From CAWDLX01 sp046728155 (GTDB taxonomy: Bacteria > Actinomycetota > Actinomycetes > Mycobacteriales > Micromonosporaceae), in assembly GCA_046728155.1 (NCBI GenBank), contig JBKPDY010000014.1:23009-87008 (forward strand): 64,000 bases of DNA. Direction: 5' to 3'. A program made the translations under genes and the position numbers. Below the pieces are notes generated by a model. It did no database searches. It had not been told where the DNA came from and worked only from the letters and a program-made list of their open reading frames with translations. Positions 8,914 through 17,930 of the stretch are shown piece by piece; within the stretch, counting starts at the first letter, position 1, and the number at the start of each line of letters is the position of its first letter.

Positions 8914-10143
8914 GTGTCTCACGCAGAAGCCGCACCGTCCTGGGGAGCCGCTCGAGCGGCCGCTCACGCCGCCGGCCGTTCCGCGATGCCAGCGGCGGTC
9001 GAAGTCCCGCTCGAGCGCGCCGACGGGCTCACCCTGGCCCGCCCGCTCGTGGCTCTCACCGACCTTCCGGCGTTTCCTACGTCCAGTGTGGATGGATACG
9101 CGACCCGTGGACCCGGACCCTGGCACGTGGCCGGTCGCGTGCTCGCCGGCGAGGTCGCGGCGGATCTCGATGCGGGCGACTGCGTGGAGATCGCCACCGG
9201 GGCGATGGTCCCCAGCGGGGCGGACCAGATCGTCCGGATCGAAGACTCCACTGTGGAACCGGACGGAAGGATCAGCGGAGCCGGCCGGTCGGTCCGCGAG
9301 TGGCGGGAGCCCGGCGACGAGGCGAGCAAGGGTGACGAGCTGCTCCCGGCCGGCACCGCGCTCACCCCTGGCGTCGTCGGGATCGCCGCGACCTGCGGTT
9401 ACGACACGCTCAGCGTCGTCCCGGCAGCGCGGGTCGCCGTGGTGGTCTTCGGCGACGAGCTGCTGGTCGCCGGACCGCCCGGACAGGGTAGGGTCCGCGA
9501 CTCGCTGGGACCCCAGGTGCCGGGCTGGCTGCGACGGTACGGGGCGGCCACCGTCGCCGGGTTCGACCCGCGCGGACCTGTGAAGGACACGCTCGACGCC
9601 CATGTCGAGGCGATCCGCGCCGCCCTCGCCGTCGCGGACGTCGTCTGTACCACCGGGGGCACGATGCACGGACCGGTCGATCATCTCCACCCCGCGCTCG
9701 CCGAGCTCGGCGCCCGTTACATCGCCAACACCGTAGGCGTTCGGCCCGGGTTCCCGATGCTGCTGGCCGAGGTAGCCGGTGCGGGACCCGACGGCCGCAC
9801 GGCCTACGTGGCCGGGCTGCCCGGTAACCCCCAGTCGGCGATCGTCGCCCTGGTCACCCTCGTCGCGCCGCTGCTGGCCGGGCTCGCCGGACGAGCCGAG
9901 CCGGGCCTGGCCCAGGTGACCCTCGGCGAGTTCGTCTCCGGTCGCGGGGACCAGACCCACCTCGCCCTGGTACGGATCGAGTCATCGGGGCTGGCCCATC
10001 CGCTACCGCACTCGGGCTCGGCCATGCTGCGTGGCCTGGTCCGGGCCGACGGGTTCGCGGTCATCGCACCGGGCACCCAGGGCGAGCCAGGCTCATCCGT
10101 ACCGCTCGTACCGTTGCCGATGGTGATCGGAGAACGCCCGTGA
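8914..10143 (+). CDS. moeA: Molybdopterin molybdenumtransferase MoeA
   Basis: A 409-residue MoeA/gephyrin-type protein that inserts molybdate into adenylated molybdopterin. Domains in order are the N-terminal dimer region with FPTSSVDGYA, the body with EIATGAMVPSGAD, a MogA-like MPT-binding domain with CTTGGTMHG and GLPGNPQSA, and the C-terminal barrel. It starts at GTG 8914 behind AGGAGG at 8905-8910 and ends in a GTGA overlap with moaE. The usual TTGGxSxGxxD loop is TTGGTMHGPVD here, a small deviation in a pterin-binding segment. Confidence 0.93.
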   Translation: MSHAEAAPSWGAARAAAHAAGRSAMPAAVEVPLERADGLTLARPLVALTDLPAFPTSSVDGYATRGPGPWHVAGRVLAGEVAADLDAGDCVEIATGAMVPSGADQIVRIEDSTVEPDGRISGAGRSVREWREPGDEASKGDELLPAGTALTPGVVGIAATCGYDTLSVVPAARVAVVVFGDELLVAGPPGQGRVRDSLGPQVPGWLRRYGAATVAGFDPRGPVKDTLDAHVEAIRAALAVADVVCTTGGTMHGPVDHLHPALAELGARYIANTVGVRPGFPMLLAEVAGAGPDGRTAYVAGLPGNPQSAIVALVTLVAPLLAGLAGRAEPGLAQVTLGEFVSGRGDQTHLALVRIESSGLAHPLPHSGSAMLRGLVRADGFAVIAPGTQGEPGSSVPLVPLPMVIGERP

Positions 10144-10556
10144 ACATCATCACCGCCCTGACCGACGCCCCGCTCGATGTCGCCGCCCACGAGGCCGCCG
10201 TCAGGCACGCCGGGGCCGGCGCGGTCGTCTCGTTCGCCGGTGTCGTCCGCGACTCTGACGGCGGTCGGGGCGTGGACCGGCTCGTCTACGAGGCCCACCC
10301 CACCGCCGCGGCGGTCATCGCCGAGGTAGCAGCCGACATCGCCAAGGACCCCGCCGTACGGGGGCTGGCCGTCTCGCATCGCATCGGCGAGCTGGCGGTC
10401 GGCGATATCGCCCTGGCGGCCGCAGTATCGACCGCTCACCGCGCCGAGGCGTTCGCGCTCTGTGGCCGCCTTGTCGACGAGGTCAAGGCTCGTCTTCCGA
10501 TCTGGAAACACCAGATCTTCAGCGACGGCGCCGACGAATGGGTCAACTCGCCCTGA
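10140..10556 (+). CDS. moaE: Molybdopterin synthase catalytic subunit MoaE
   Basis: The 138-residue protein matches MoaE, the large subunit of molybdopterin synthase, which uses the MoaD thiocarboxylate to build the dithiolene. Visible are GAVVSFAGVVRD, LVYEAHP, VSHRIGEL and the active-site block RLPIWKHQ with its conserved lysine. GTG 10140 overlaps the moeA stop codon. It is the last gene of the moaC-mogA-moeA-moaE operon; its partner moaD lies 4 kb downstream on the other strand. Confidence 0.94.
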   Translation: MNIITALTDAPLDVAAHEAAVRHAGAGAVVSFAGVVRDSDGGRGVDRLVYEAHPTAAAVIAEVAADIAKDPAVRGLAVSHRIGELAVGDIALAAAVSTAHRAEAFALCGRLVDEVKARLPIWKHQIFSDGADEWVNSP

Positions 10557-10558
10557 CG

Positions 10559-10571
10559 GCCTGTCACAGGC
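10559..10571. terminator. Small hairpin between convergent genes
   Basis: GCCTG-TCA-CAGGC forms a perfect five-pair stem in the 16 bases between the ends of moaE and the LppU-like gene. It is short and lacks a T-run, so it is only a possible bidirectional terminator. Confidence 0.3.
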
Positions 10572-10572
10572 G

Positions 10573-11214
10573 TTAGTTGTCGGTCATGCAGAAGAACAGG
10601 TTGAGATTGGGGTCATCGACCTGGTAGCCGTACCAGGTCTGGAAGTCGATCCCTTGGCAGACCTGGGCGCTGGTCGTTTCGGTGTCGAAGCTCCCGTTGG
10701 GACCGAACGGGATGGACGCACCATGGGCGATCCTGACGATGGTGTACGAGCCTGCCGCGGAACAGGCGGACGGCGCCATCCTCGGCTTGCGCACGGTTCC
10801 CACATTGATCACGCAGTCGCCCACCTTCGCCGTGTACGGGAAGACGTTGGGCGTGCTGAGCGTGGTGATCGACGGGGTTGGGTTCGCGCCCGTCCCGGCT
10901 GTCCGATGAGTCGTGACATACCGGTACGCGGCGTAGCCGCCGCCACCGCCCAGCGCCATGACGAGGACCACGACGAGGGCGACGACTCCCGCGTTGCTGC
11001 CCCGGGGCGGCTGGGGGTACGGGAACTGCGGCGGTGCGGTGGGTTGCTCGAGGAGTCCGGCGGGAACGGTCGGCCCGTAGGGGTCGTACTGCGGGGTTAT
11101 CGGATTCGTCGGTGCCGATGCCAGCCCCGGCTCGTACCCGCTCCACGGGTCCTGCGGCTGCGGGTAGCCGGGCGTGCCCTCCTGTCCCCCGCCCGGCGGC
11201 TGCGGCGTCGTCAT
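10573..11214 (-). CDS. LppU/SCO3897-like membrane-anchored protein
   Basis: A 213-residue protein with a proline/glycine-rich cytoplasmic N terminus (about residues 1-70), one membrane helix (about 74-97) and an extracytoplasmic C-terminal domain of about 90 residues. That domain has KVGDCVINVG, ACSAAGSYTIV, VCQGID and LFFCMTDN, so four cysteines likely form two disulfides. This layout fits the LppU/SCO3897 family of actinobacteria, whose function is unknown. It lies downstream of the EndoQ-UvrD gene on the same strand, separated by about 150 bp. Confidence 0.75.
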   Translation of the reverse strand: MTTPQPPGGGQEGTPGYPQPQDPWSGYEPGLASAPTNPITPQYDPYGPTVPAGLLEQPTAPPQFPYPQPPRGSNAGVVALVVVLVMALGGGGGYAAYRYVTTHRTAGTGANPTPSITTLSTPNVFPYTAKVGDCVINVGTVRKPRMAPSACSAAGSYTIVRIAHGASIPFGPNGSFDTETTSAQVCQGIDFQTWYGYQVDDPNLNLFFCMTDN

Positions 11215-11365
11215 CTTTCCTCCTGGCTCGGCCAGCCAACCCGGGCGTTGACGCTACTCGCTCGACGCGTCCGCGCCCACGGGTCGTGCTCGTTCCCCAC
11301 ACTCACCGATTTGTCACGCTAGCGTCATCCGGCCAGCCAGGGCGCCGCTTCTCAGAGGGCACCTC

Positions 11366-14300
11366 TCAGAGCAGCCGGAGTTGGCGGTGCCGGGGAGCGC
11401 CAGGATCATCCGCGGCGGTCCCGAGCCGTGCCATCAGGCCGGGATCAACCGGGTCGAGGAAGGGCGTACGAGCCGGCTGGCGAGCCGCCCCATGCCGGGT
11501 CCGGCGGGACGCGTGCGACAGGAAGAGGCGGCTCTGTGCGCGGGTCAGCCCCACGAAGAACAGTCTCCGCTCCTCGGCCACCACGGTGTCGTCGAGCGAC
11601 TGCCCGGGCAGGCGGAGTGGAAGCAGGTCATCCTCGCATCCCACGACGAAGACCACCGGCCACTCCAGGCCCTTCGAGGCGTGCAGGGTCAGCAGCGTCA
11701 CGGCCTGAGCCCGCGGGTCGAGCGTGTCGACCTCGGCCCCGGTCGCGATGCCTTGCAGTAGAGCGTCCAGGTCATCGCCGCACCGTGCGGCCAACGACAG
11801 CATCAGCTCGACCGCCGAGTAGACCTCCGCCCCGGTGAGGGTCGTCGGTGCCGGACCGTCCACTTCGAACAGTCGGGGTCGTCCCGCGGCCAGCGCCCGG
11901 CCGGCGGCCCGCACCCGGTCGACCAGGCTGCCCGATGGGCTCGGGGTGAAGCGCAGCTCCCGGGTGATCTCGCCGACCGCCCGGCGCGACGCAAGCCGGT
12001 TGTGCGAGCGCTTCTGGACCGGGATTCCGGCCCGGGTCAACGCGTCTACGATCGGAGCCGCCTGCGCGTCCGTCCGGTAGAGCACGGCGATGTCCGAAAA
12101 GGACAGTGCCTCCCGCAGGCCGGCACGGGAGTCCACGCCGCCGGTATCGAAGGACCGGTGTGACACGCCGCCGATCAACTCGTCGATGGTCTGGACCACC
12201 CACTCGGCCTCGGCCACCGGCGAGAGGGCCGTGTGCAGGCCGACCAGCGGCGCGTCCGGGTCGAGCCGGGCCGGGTCGAGCCGGCGACCCCGGACGAGGG
12301 AGCTCGGCGCGATCGCCTGCGAGGCCGTCGCGATGATGGGCGCAGAGGAGCGGTAGTTGCGGGTCAGCCGTACCACGCGGGCATTGGGGAAGTCCTGCCG
12401 GAACCGGAGGAAGTAGCCGACGTCGGCGCCCCGGAACGAGTAGATGGACTGGTCCGGGTCGCCGATCGCATAGATGTTCCCGTCGGCCTTCGTGAGCAAC
12501 CGCGCCAGCTCGTACTGGCCGGCGTCGACATCCTGGTACTCGTCGACGAAGACCCACGGCCACCGGAAACGCAGCTGGCCGGCGAGCACCGGGTCATCGC
12601 GCAGCAGCGCAAGCGTCATCGGGATGAGTTCGTCCAGGTCGACCAGGTTCTGTTCCCGAAGCAGCTTGGCAAACGCGTGCTCATCCCCAGCCGACGCGTC
12701 GAGTGCTGAAGCGCGGGTCGCCTCGTCGGCGACCGCGAATCCCGGCGAGAGGCCGGCCGCCGCCGGATGCTCGGCCAGCAACGACAGGCAGAGCGAGTGA
12801 AAGGTCGCCACCGTCACCAGGGCCGAGTCGGAGCCCATCAGGTCGAGCAGGCGGGCTCGCATCTCCTCCGCGGCCCGCCGGGTGAACGTGATCGCGAGGC
12901 ACTGCTGCGGAAGGACGCGCAGCTCCGCGCAGATGTACGCGATGCGATGAGTGAGCGTACGGGTCTTGCCGGTACCCGGTCCCGCCACCACGAGCAGGGG
13001 TCCGGGCGAGGCCGAGGCGGCGACCCGCTGCAGGGCGTCGAGCCGGTCGAGCAGGCCGGTGCCGACCTCCTCCATACCGGCCAGCATCGGTTCCCATGGC
13101 CGGTGCGGCGATGGCGGCGCGGCGAGTGGAGGCGGCGGTGGCTCCGGTTGCCGCGGGCTGAGTTTGTTGCCCCGCTCGCGGCCTCGCGGGCGGTGTAGCC
13201 GGGGTGCCGGACCCCGATTGCGTACGGTCGCTTCTACGTCGAAGAGCGCGTCGGTACGGCCGCGCACCTCGGCGGGGTCGAAGAGTCGGATCACACCGTA
13301 CTCGCCGTCATACCCAGGCTGGCGGTAGACCTCGCCGCGGCGCAACCGGGCGACCGCTTCGCCGATCAGCTCGCCGCCGACCCGTACGATGTCGTCCAGC
13401 TGGACGCGGGTAAGGATACCCAGCTCCGACCCGAGCGCCGCCACCAGTCGAGCGGCGAGCGCCTCGACTCCCCGAGCCTTTGCCCCCACCCCGAGGACCT
13501 CACCGAGCACCTCGTGCAGTTGGAGCAGATGCGTGACGGGAGGGCGTCCCGCCGGTCGGTAGCCGGGCGGCCGGTCGGCCAGTTCCTCGACCCGGTGCAG
13601 GACGCCGATGGTGAGCGGCTTTCCGCACTCGGGGCAGGCCCCGCCCGCCTCACGGGTCTGCCCGGGTTCCCACCGGACGCCGCACGCGCGGTGTCCGTCG
13701 GCGTGGTAGCGGCCCTCCTCGGGGAAGAACTCGACTGTCCCTTGTAGACCATCGCCGGACTCGATAGCGCGCCTGATCGACGCGTACTCCAACGCCGTCG
13801 TGAGATACGTCGCCTCGCGCGCGAGCGCCTGGGGTGAGTGAGCGTCCGAATTGGACACCAGTTGGTACCGATCGAGGCTCGCGACCCGCCAGTTCATCTC
13901 CGGGTCGGAACTCAGCCCGGTCTCGACTGCGCGGATATGGCCGGCCAGATCGGCGTAACAGTCGGCGATGGAATCAAAGCCCGACCGGGATCCCAGCGCT
14001 GAGAACCACGGAGTCCAGATGTGCGCCGGTACGAGAAAGCCGTCCGGGCTGGACTCGAGAGTCACCTCCAGCAGGTCCCGCGAGTCGAGGCCGATGATCG
14101 GCCGCCCGTCCGAGCCGAGGTTCCCGCCGAGACCGCGGGGGCCATGGCCGAGACGTGCGTTGAAGCGCTCAGCGGCGGCGAGATCCGGCAGATAGATCAG
14201 GTGGTGCACCTTACGTGTACGGTCGCCACGTTTGTAGATGGTGGAAATCTCGACGGAGAGCATGAACCGCACGGGAATCCGTACGGTCGCGGGCAGCAGA

Positions 14301-14563
14301 TCGGCAATGTGTCGTTCCCGGTCGGGCGCCAGCCGGAACAATCCTGGCTCGGCCGGCCGCAGGTTCGTCCGCAGATGATCGAACCAGCCAGGATGGGTGA
14401 AGTCACCGGTGCCGAGCACGCGGATCCCTTTGCGCTGCGCCCACCAGGCCAGGTTCTCCAGATCGAGGTCGCGGCTGCACGCGCGCGAATGCCTGGAATG
14501 AATATGGAGATCGGCGATCCACGGCTCGGACTCCGTCGAGGGCACAGGCGCATCTTGCCGCAT
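11366..14563 (-). CDS. Endonuclease Q-like PHP nuclease fused to UvrD/PcrA helicase
   Basis: A 1065-residue two-part protein. Residues 1 to about 450 are a PHP-family nuclease with DLHIHSRHS (18-26), VETGLSSDPEMN, LVSNSDAHSP (235-244) and a zinc-site-like segment containing His-291, Cys-294, Cys-310 and Cys-313. This matches, from memory, archaeal endonuclease Q, which nicks 5' of deaminated bases. After a proline-rich linker (about 470-490) comes a superfamily 1A helicase with Walker A AGPGTGKTRT (527-536), FVDEYQDV, GDPDQSIYSFRGAD and LTLHASKGLEW, ending in LFFVGLTRAQSRLFLSHA. The fusion suggests a nick-and-unwind repair enzyme for deaminated DNA; this activity is inferred. Start is ATG 14563. 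Confidence 0.85.
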   Translation of the reverse strand: MRQDAPVPSTESEPWIADLHIHSRHSRACSRDLDLENLAWWAQRKGIRVLGTGDFTHPGWFDHLRTNLRPAEPGLFRLAPDRERHIADLLPATVRIPVRFMLSVEISTIYKRGDRTRKVHHLIYLPDLAAAERFNARLGHGPRGLGGNLGSDGRPIIGLDSRDLLEVTLESSPDGFLVPAHIWTPWFSALGSRSGFDSIADCYADLAGHIRAVETGLSSDPEMNWRVASLDRYQLVSNSDAHSPQALAREATYLTTALEYASIRRAIESGDGLQGTVEFFPEEGRYHADGHRACGVRWEPGQTREAGGACPECGKPLTIGVLHRVEELADRPPGYRPAGRPPVTHLLQLHEVLGEVLGVGAKARGVEALAARLVAALGSELGILTRVQLDDIVRVGGELIGEAVARLRRGEVYRQPGYDGEYGVIRLFDPAEVRGRTDALFDVEATVRNRGPAPRLHRPRGRERGNKLSPRQPEPPPPPLAAPPSPHRPWEPMLAGMEEVGTGLLDRLDALQRVAASASPGPLLVVAGPGTGKTRTLTHRIAYICAELRVLPQQCLAITFTRRAAEEMRARLLDLMGSDSALVTVATFHSLCLSLLAEHPAAAGLSPGFAVADEATRASALDASAGDEHAFAKLLREQNLVDLDELIPMTLALLRDDPVLAGQLRFRWPWVFVDEYQDVDAGQYELARLLTKADGNIYAIGDPDQSIYSFRGADVGYFLRFRQDFPNARVVRLTRNYRSSAPIIATASQAIAPSSLVRGRRLDPARLDPDAPLVGLHTALSPVAEAEWVVQTIDELIGGVSHRSFDTGGVDSRAGLREALSFSDIAVLYRTDAQAAPIVDALTRAGIPVQKRSHNRLASRRAVGEITRELRFTPSPSGSLVDRVRAAGRALAAGRPRLFEVDGPAPTTLTGAEVYSAVELMLSLAARCGDDLDALLQGIATGAEVDTLDPRAQAVTLLTLHASKGLEWPVVFVVGCEDDLLPLRLPGQSLDDTVVAEERRLFFVGLTRAQSRLFLSHASRRTRHGAARQPARTPFLDPVDPGLMARLGTAADDPGAPRHRQLRLL

Positions 14564-14737
14564 CGACGCCCCGCTTACGGGCTGGCCGGGCGTGTCGGGG
14601 CGGGTGAATACGTAGCGTGAGTCCCGAGGTCAACTGGCTACACCGACCGTGACCGCAGCCGAGCCGACGCTGCACGTGGTGTCGTACCCAGATCTTGGTC
14701 GGCAGTCCTGTCTCAGCCGCCGACGCTGTGATGCGGT

Positions 14738-14971
14738 TCAGCCTCCGGCAAAGGGCGGCAGGACATCGACCGTGCAGGATGCGGGCAGGGCCGCGTCGGG
14801 CTCGCGCCACGCCTGCCCGTCGACGAGAAAGCTCGCCACACCGACTACCCGGGCAAGCCGATCGCTTCGCGCCACAAGCTCCTTGCGCAGAGCGGCGAGC
14901 GTCGGCACATCGAGCGTCTCCTCAGCGACCCCAGCCGCCGCGCGGGCGGAGGCGAAGTACCGGACGGTCAC
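14738..14971 (-). CDS. moaD: Molybdopterin synthase sulfur carrier subunit MoaD
   Basis: A 77-residue ubiquitin-like protein starting MTVRYFASARAAAG and ending in the diglycine PPFAGG required for thiocarboxylation, so it is MoaD/ThiS family. It gives sulfur to MoaE. The start is GTG 14971; the frame is open upstream without a stop into the remains of a membrane-protein gene, so the true start rests on homology. No activating MoeB/MoeZ gene is in the window. Confidence 0.88.
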   Translation of the reverse strand: MTVRYFASARAAAGVAEETLDVPTLAALRKELVARSDRLARVVGVASFLVDGQAWREPDAALPASCTVDVLPPFAGG

Positions 14972-14974
14972 CAC

Positions 14975-16440
14975 CCGACCATCCTGCCGCAGCCGGCGGC
15001 CGACCGGCCAGGGGGCAGCCCGAGCGATGTGGCCCGATACCGCCGCCACCATGAGACAGGCGAGCAGGACCGCGAGTTGGGGAAGCCAACTCACCACGTA
15101 CGGGAACGTGGCCGGCACCAACCAGCCGAGGGCCGCACCGAGCGAGGCCGCCGCGGACGTTCGGACCAGGGCGAGTTGCCCGTTTGAGAACAGCACCCTC
15201 GCGTCCGCCACCACACATGCGCTCAGCGGTAGGAACGCGAGTGTTGCCACGAGGTCGGAGGTCTGGGACGGCTGGCTCCATCCCTGCGCCGTCCAGCCGT
15301 TTGCGTACACGGCCACCGACCAGGCCGCGGCAGCCCCGGTGAGCGCAGCCGCGGCACACCAGCCGACACGAAGCCTTCGGGCGGCCACCGTACCGAAACC
15401 CCCCGCGAGTGCGAGCAGGACGACTGTACGGGTGGCGTACGGGCTCGAACCGGCGAACTCCAAGAAGGTTCCCACGCCGGCGGCGAAGCCCAGGGTCGCG
15501 CTCGCAGTCGGGGCGAGACGACTCGAGGTCGCCGGTACCGGGTCACGATGCCCGAGCCAGAGCAGGGCCAGCACGGCGGCGCATGAGCGAGCAGAACCTC
15601 GGCGAGCCGGCCGAAGGGCGGGGCGGCGGCATACGGGCCGAGCCACGTCACCGGGACCGCCAGCAGAGCCGCGGCCGCGAGCCAACCCGGCCGCGCCGCG
15701 GTAACCGGGCAGGCGGCTCCTTCCGTTGAGGACGGACGGCCCAGGGCGAGACCGAGAACGACCGCCGCGGTCATGGCCACTACGACGCCGACCTCTCGCG
15801 GCTGGTAGTACCCGGCGGCCGCGCCATGCGGTGGCCACACGGCGCGAACGGCGGCGGCGACGGCACAGACCGCGATAGCGCCGACAAGCTACGTTTGCCG
15901 CTCGTCCACTGTGGCCGGTCCGCCCCACAGTGCCAGCAGGCCGAGGCCCGCCAGCAGCATGACCGTCCACAGTGGAGGCCGCTCGATCGGCAGCGGCGCG
16001 GCGGCGAGGGGAATCGCCACCGTGAGCCCGATCGCTGTGGCGATCGCCGCCCGAGCCGACACCGGCCGGACCACCCGTACGGCCAAAGCCAGCAGCCACG
16101 ACGCGTACATGACCGGGCCGAGCGTCTGGTATGACCATCCTGTGTGGAGGGTCACCGGCTCGACCCGCCACCATAGGAAGCCGGAGACGCCGGCCGCAAC
16201 AGCCAGCGCGAACGGCGCGGCGACCGCGGCCCCGGCCGAGATCGCGGGTCCCGCCATGTTGAGGCGTTCGCGCAGACCGGCCCAAATCAGGTCGGCCGCG
16301 TCCGCCGGGTGGGGAAGGCGCTGGCCCGGCTGGGCCGAATCCAGCAGGGTCGCCACGATCTCGTCGCCGCGGCGGATCCGGTAACCGGCCGGGTACGCAT
16401 ACAGCACGAGGCGGACCTGCCGCTCCAGATCGCGGCTCAT
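14975..16440 (-). pseudogene. Broken HAAS-type membrane protein gene
   Basis: Reading from ATG 16440 gives a cytoplasmic HAAS/DUF1700-like start (RQVRLVLYAYPAGYRIRRGD) and several membrane segments, then a TAG at 15889-15891. The same frame continues sensibly after the TAG with LVGAIAVCAVAAAVRA to about 15585, where a one-base loss (or two-base gain) moves the coding signal to another frame. That frame continues with membrane helices to about 14990 and runs without a stop into moaD. Intact, it would be about 480 residues with many helices. Its ATG overlaps the PadR stop; PadR plus HAAS-membrane protein is a common pair. Two lesions suggest real decay rather than one base-calling error, but resequencing is needed to decide. 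Confidence 0.7.
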
Positions 16441-16784
16441 GGGCTGGCGAGTCGGGCGCGCTGGCGGGAGCGGCGACGCAGTCGGGAGGCCGCGGCCTCG
16501 GCGTTGGCGGCAAGCCGCCGGGCCTCCACGTCGAGGAGGTTGGCCCCATCATCGTTGAGCCGGTAGTACCGACGCAGGCGGCCATCGACGATCTCCTCCC
16601 GGTCGGCCGCCACGAGGCCCTGCTCCACCAGTCGATCCAGGGCTCCGTACAGGGTGCCGGCCCGCAACGTGACCCGGCCGGACGAGAGGCTCGCTACATC
16701 CTGGATGACGCCGTACCCGTGCCGCGGCCCGTCGGCGAGTGCGGTGAGGATGAGAAACGTAGGTTCCCGAAGCGGCGTCGTCAT
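16437..16784 (-). CDS. PadR-family transcriptional regulator
   Basis: A 115-residue short PadR protein: winged helix with LREPTFLILTALADGPRHGYGV, the RAGTLYGALDRLVEQGLV recognition region and a basic C-terminal helix. ATG 16784 is preferred since homologues start just before this block; the open frame upstream encodes low-complexity sequence. Its TGA overlaps the start of the broken membrane gene, which it likely co-regulates. A 12-base palindrome lies about 20 bases upstream and may be its operator. Confidence 0.85.
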   Translation of the reverse strand: MTTPLREPTFLILTALADGPRHGYGVIQDVASLSSGRVTLRAGTLYGALDRLVEQGLVAADREEIVDGRLRRYYRLNDDGANLLDVEARRLAANAEAAASRLRRRSRQRARLASP

Positions 16785-16803
16785 CCTGTCACGATACGTC
16801 GAT

Positions 16804-16815
16804 CGGTATATACCG
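16804..16815. promoter_or_regulatory. Palindrome upstream of padR gene
   Basis: CGGTATATACCG is a perfect 12-base palindrome in an otherwise GC-rich intergenic gap, 20 bases before the PadR start. Position and AT-rich centre suggest an autoregulatory operator or a -10 region inside one. No binding data can be read from the sequence. Confidence 0.35.
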
Positions 16816-16881
16816 GCAACTGTGGCCGAATCTCGCGGCGGCCGCGGGCACGGGCCGCGGCATGGGGCCGGTGCCGCGGAG

Positions 16882-17883
16882 TCAGCCGCCGATGGCCGAC
16901 ATAGGCCGGGCCGGCTGCAGGAACGACGGATCGTCGATGCCATGGCCGGGCCGCTTGCCCCACATAGCGTCGCGCCAGGCTTTGGCGATGACATCGTCGG
17001 GAGCGCCGTCCCGCAGCAACCCCCGCAGATCGGTCTCCTCCTGACTGAACAGGCAGTTCCGCACCTGACCGTCGGCGGTGAGACGGGTCCGGTCGCACGC
17101 GCCGCAGAAGGGCTGGGTGACGCTTGCGATCACCCCGACCCGCAGCGGACCACCGTCCACAAGGAACGTTTCGGCCGGAGCCGCCCCCCGTTCGCGCGGG
17201 TCATCGCTGAGCATGAACTCCGTGCGCAGCGCGGCGAGGATCTCTGGTTGGGTCACCATGTCGTCGCGACGCCACGCGTGCTGTGCGTCGAGCGGCATCT
17301 GCTCGATGAATCGCAGCTCGTACCCGTGGTCCACGGCGAATCGCAGCAACGGCACCGCCTCGTCGTCGTTGATTCCACGCATGAGGACGGCGTTCAACTT
17401 CACCGGCCGCAGACCGGCGGCATCGGCTGCGCGCAGGCCCTCCAACACTTCGTCGAGACGGTCCCGGCGGGTCAGCGCCTGGAACCGGTCGGGACGCAGC
17501 GTATCCACGGACACGTTGACCCGGTCGAGCCCCGCTGCCGCCAGCGGACCGGCGACGCGGGGAAGACCGATGCCGTTCGTCGTGACGGAGAGGGTCGGGC
17601 GCGGGCGTAGTGCCGCGGCCGCCCGGACTATGTCGGCGATGCCGGGGCGTAGCAATGGCTCGCCGCCGGTGAACCGGACCTCGGTGACGCCCAGCTGCTC
17701 GACGGCGATCCGTACCAGGCAGCCGACCTCAGCATCAGACAGGAGCGTCGGCTTCGGCAGCCATTCCAGGCCGTCGGCCGGCATGCAGTAGGTGCAGCGC
17801 AGATTGCAACGGTCGGTGAGGGATACCCGGAGGTCGGTGGCGACGCGACCGAACTGGTCGACGAGTCGCTGCGCTGGCAACAT
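16882..17883 (-). CDS. moaA: GTP 3',8-cyclase MoaA
   Basis: A 333-residue radical SAM enzyme that performs the first step of molybdenum cofactor synthesis on GTP. The N-terminal cluster motif is CNLRCTYC, followed by VRFTGGEPLLRP. The second, C-terminal [4Fe-4S] site has CGACDRTRLTADGQVRNCLF, and the protein ends in the GG expected of MoaA (MSAIGG). Length is normal. It is on the minus strand 97 bp upstream of the PadR gene and 47 bp downstream of the fructosamine-kinase-like gene. Confidence 0.96.
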   Translation of the reverse strand: MLPAQRLVDQFGRVATDLRVSLTDRCNLRCTYCMPADGLEWLPKPTLLSDAEVGCLVRIAVEQLGVTEVRFTGGEPLLRPGIADIVRAAAALRPRPTLSVTTNGIGLPRVAGPLAAAGLDRVNVSVDTLRPDRFQALTRRDRLDEVLEGLRAADAAGLRPVKLNAVLMRGINDDEAVPLLRFAVDHGYELRFIEQMPLDAQHAWRRDDMVTQPEILAALRTEFMLSDDPRERGAAPAETFLVDGGPLRVGVIASVTQPFCGACDRTRLTADGQVRNCLFSQEETDLRGLLRDGAPDDVIAKAWRDAMWGKRPGHGIDDPSFLQPARPMSAIGG

Positions 17884-17930
17884 CCTTCGACACTAGCGCC
17901 ACTACTACCCCGTTACATCACCTCGTCGGA

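Noticed and set aside
8647..9960. 437-codon minus-strand frame over moeA
   Set aside because: Antisense shadow of moeA, which has a perfect ribosome site and all MoeA motifs.
14738..16585. One 615-codon minus-strand protein
   Set aside because: Its first half is a shadow in the wrong frame; only the last third follows the membrane gene after a frameshift and then moaD.
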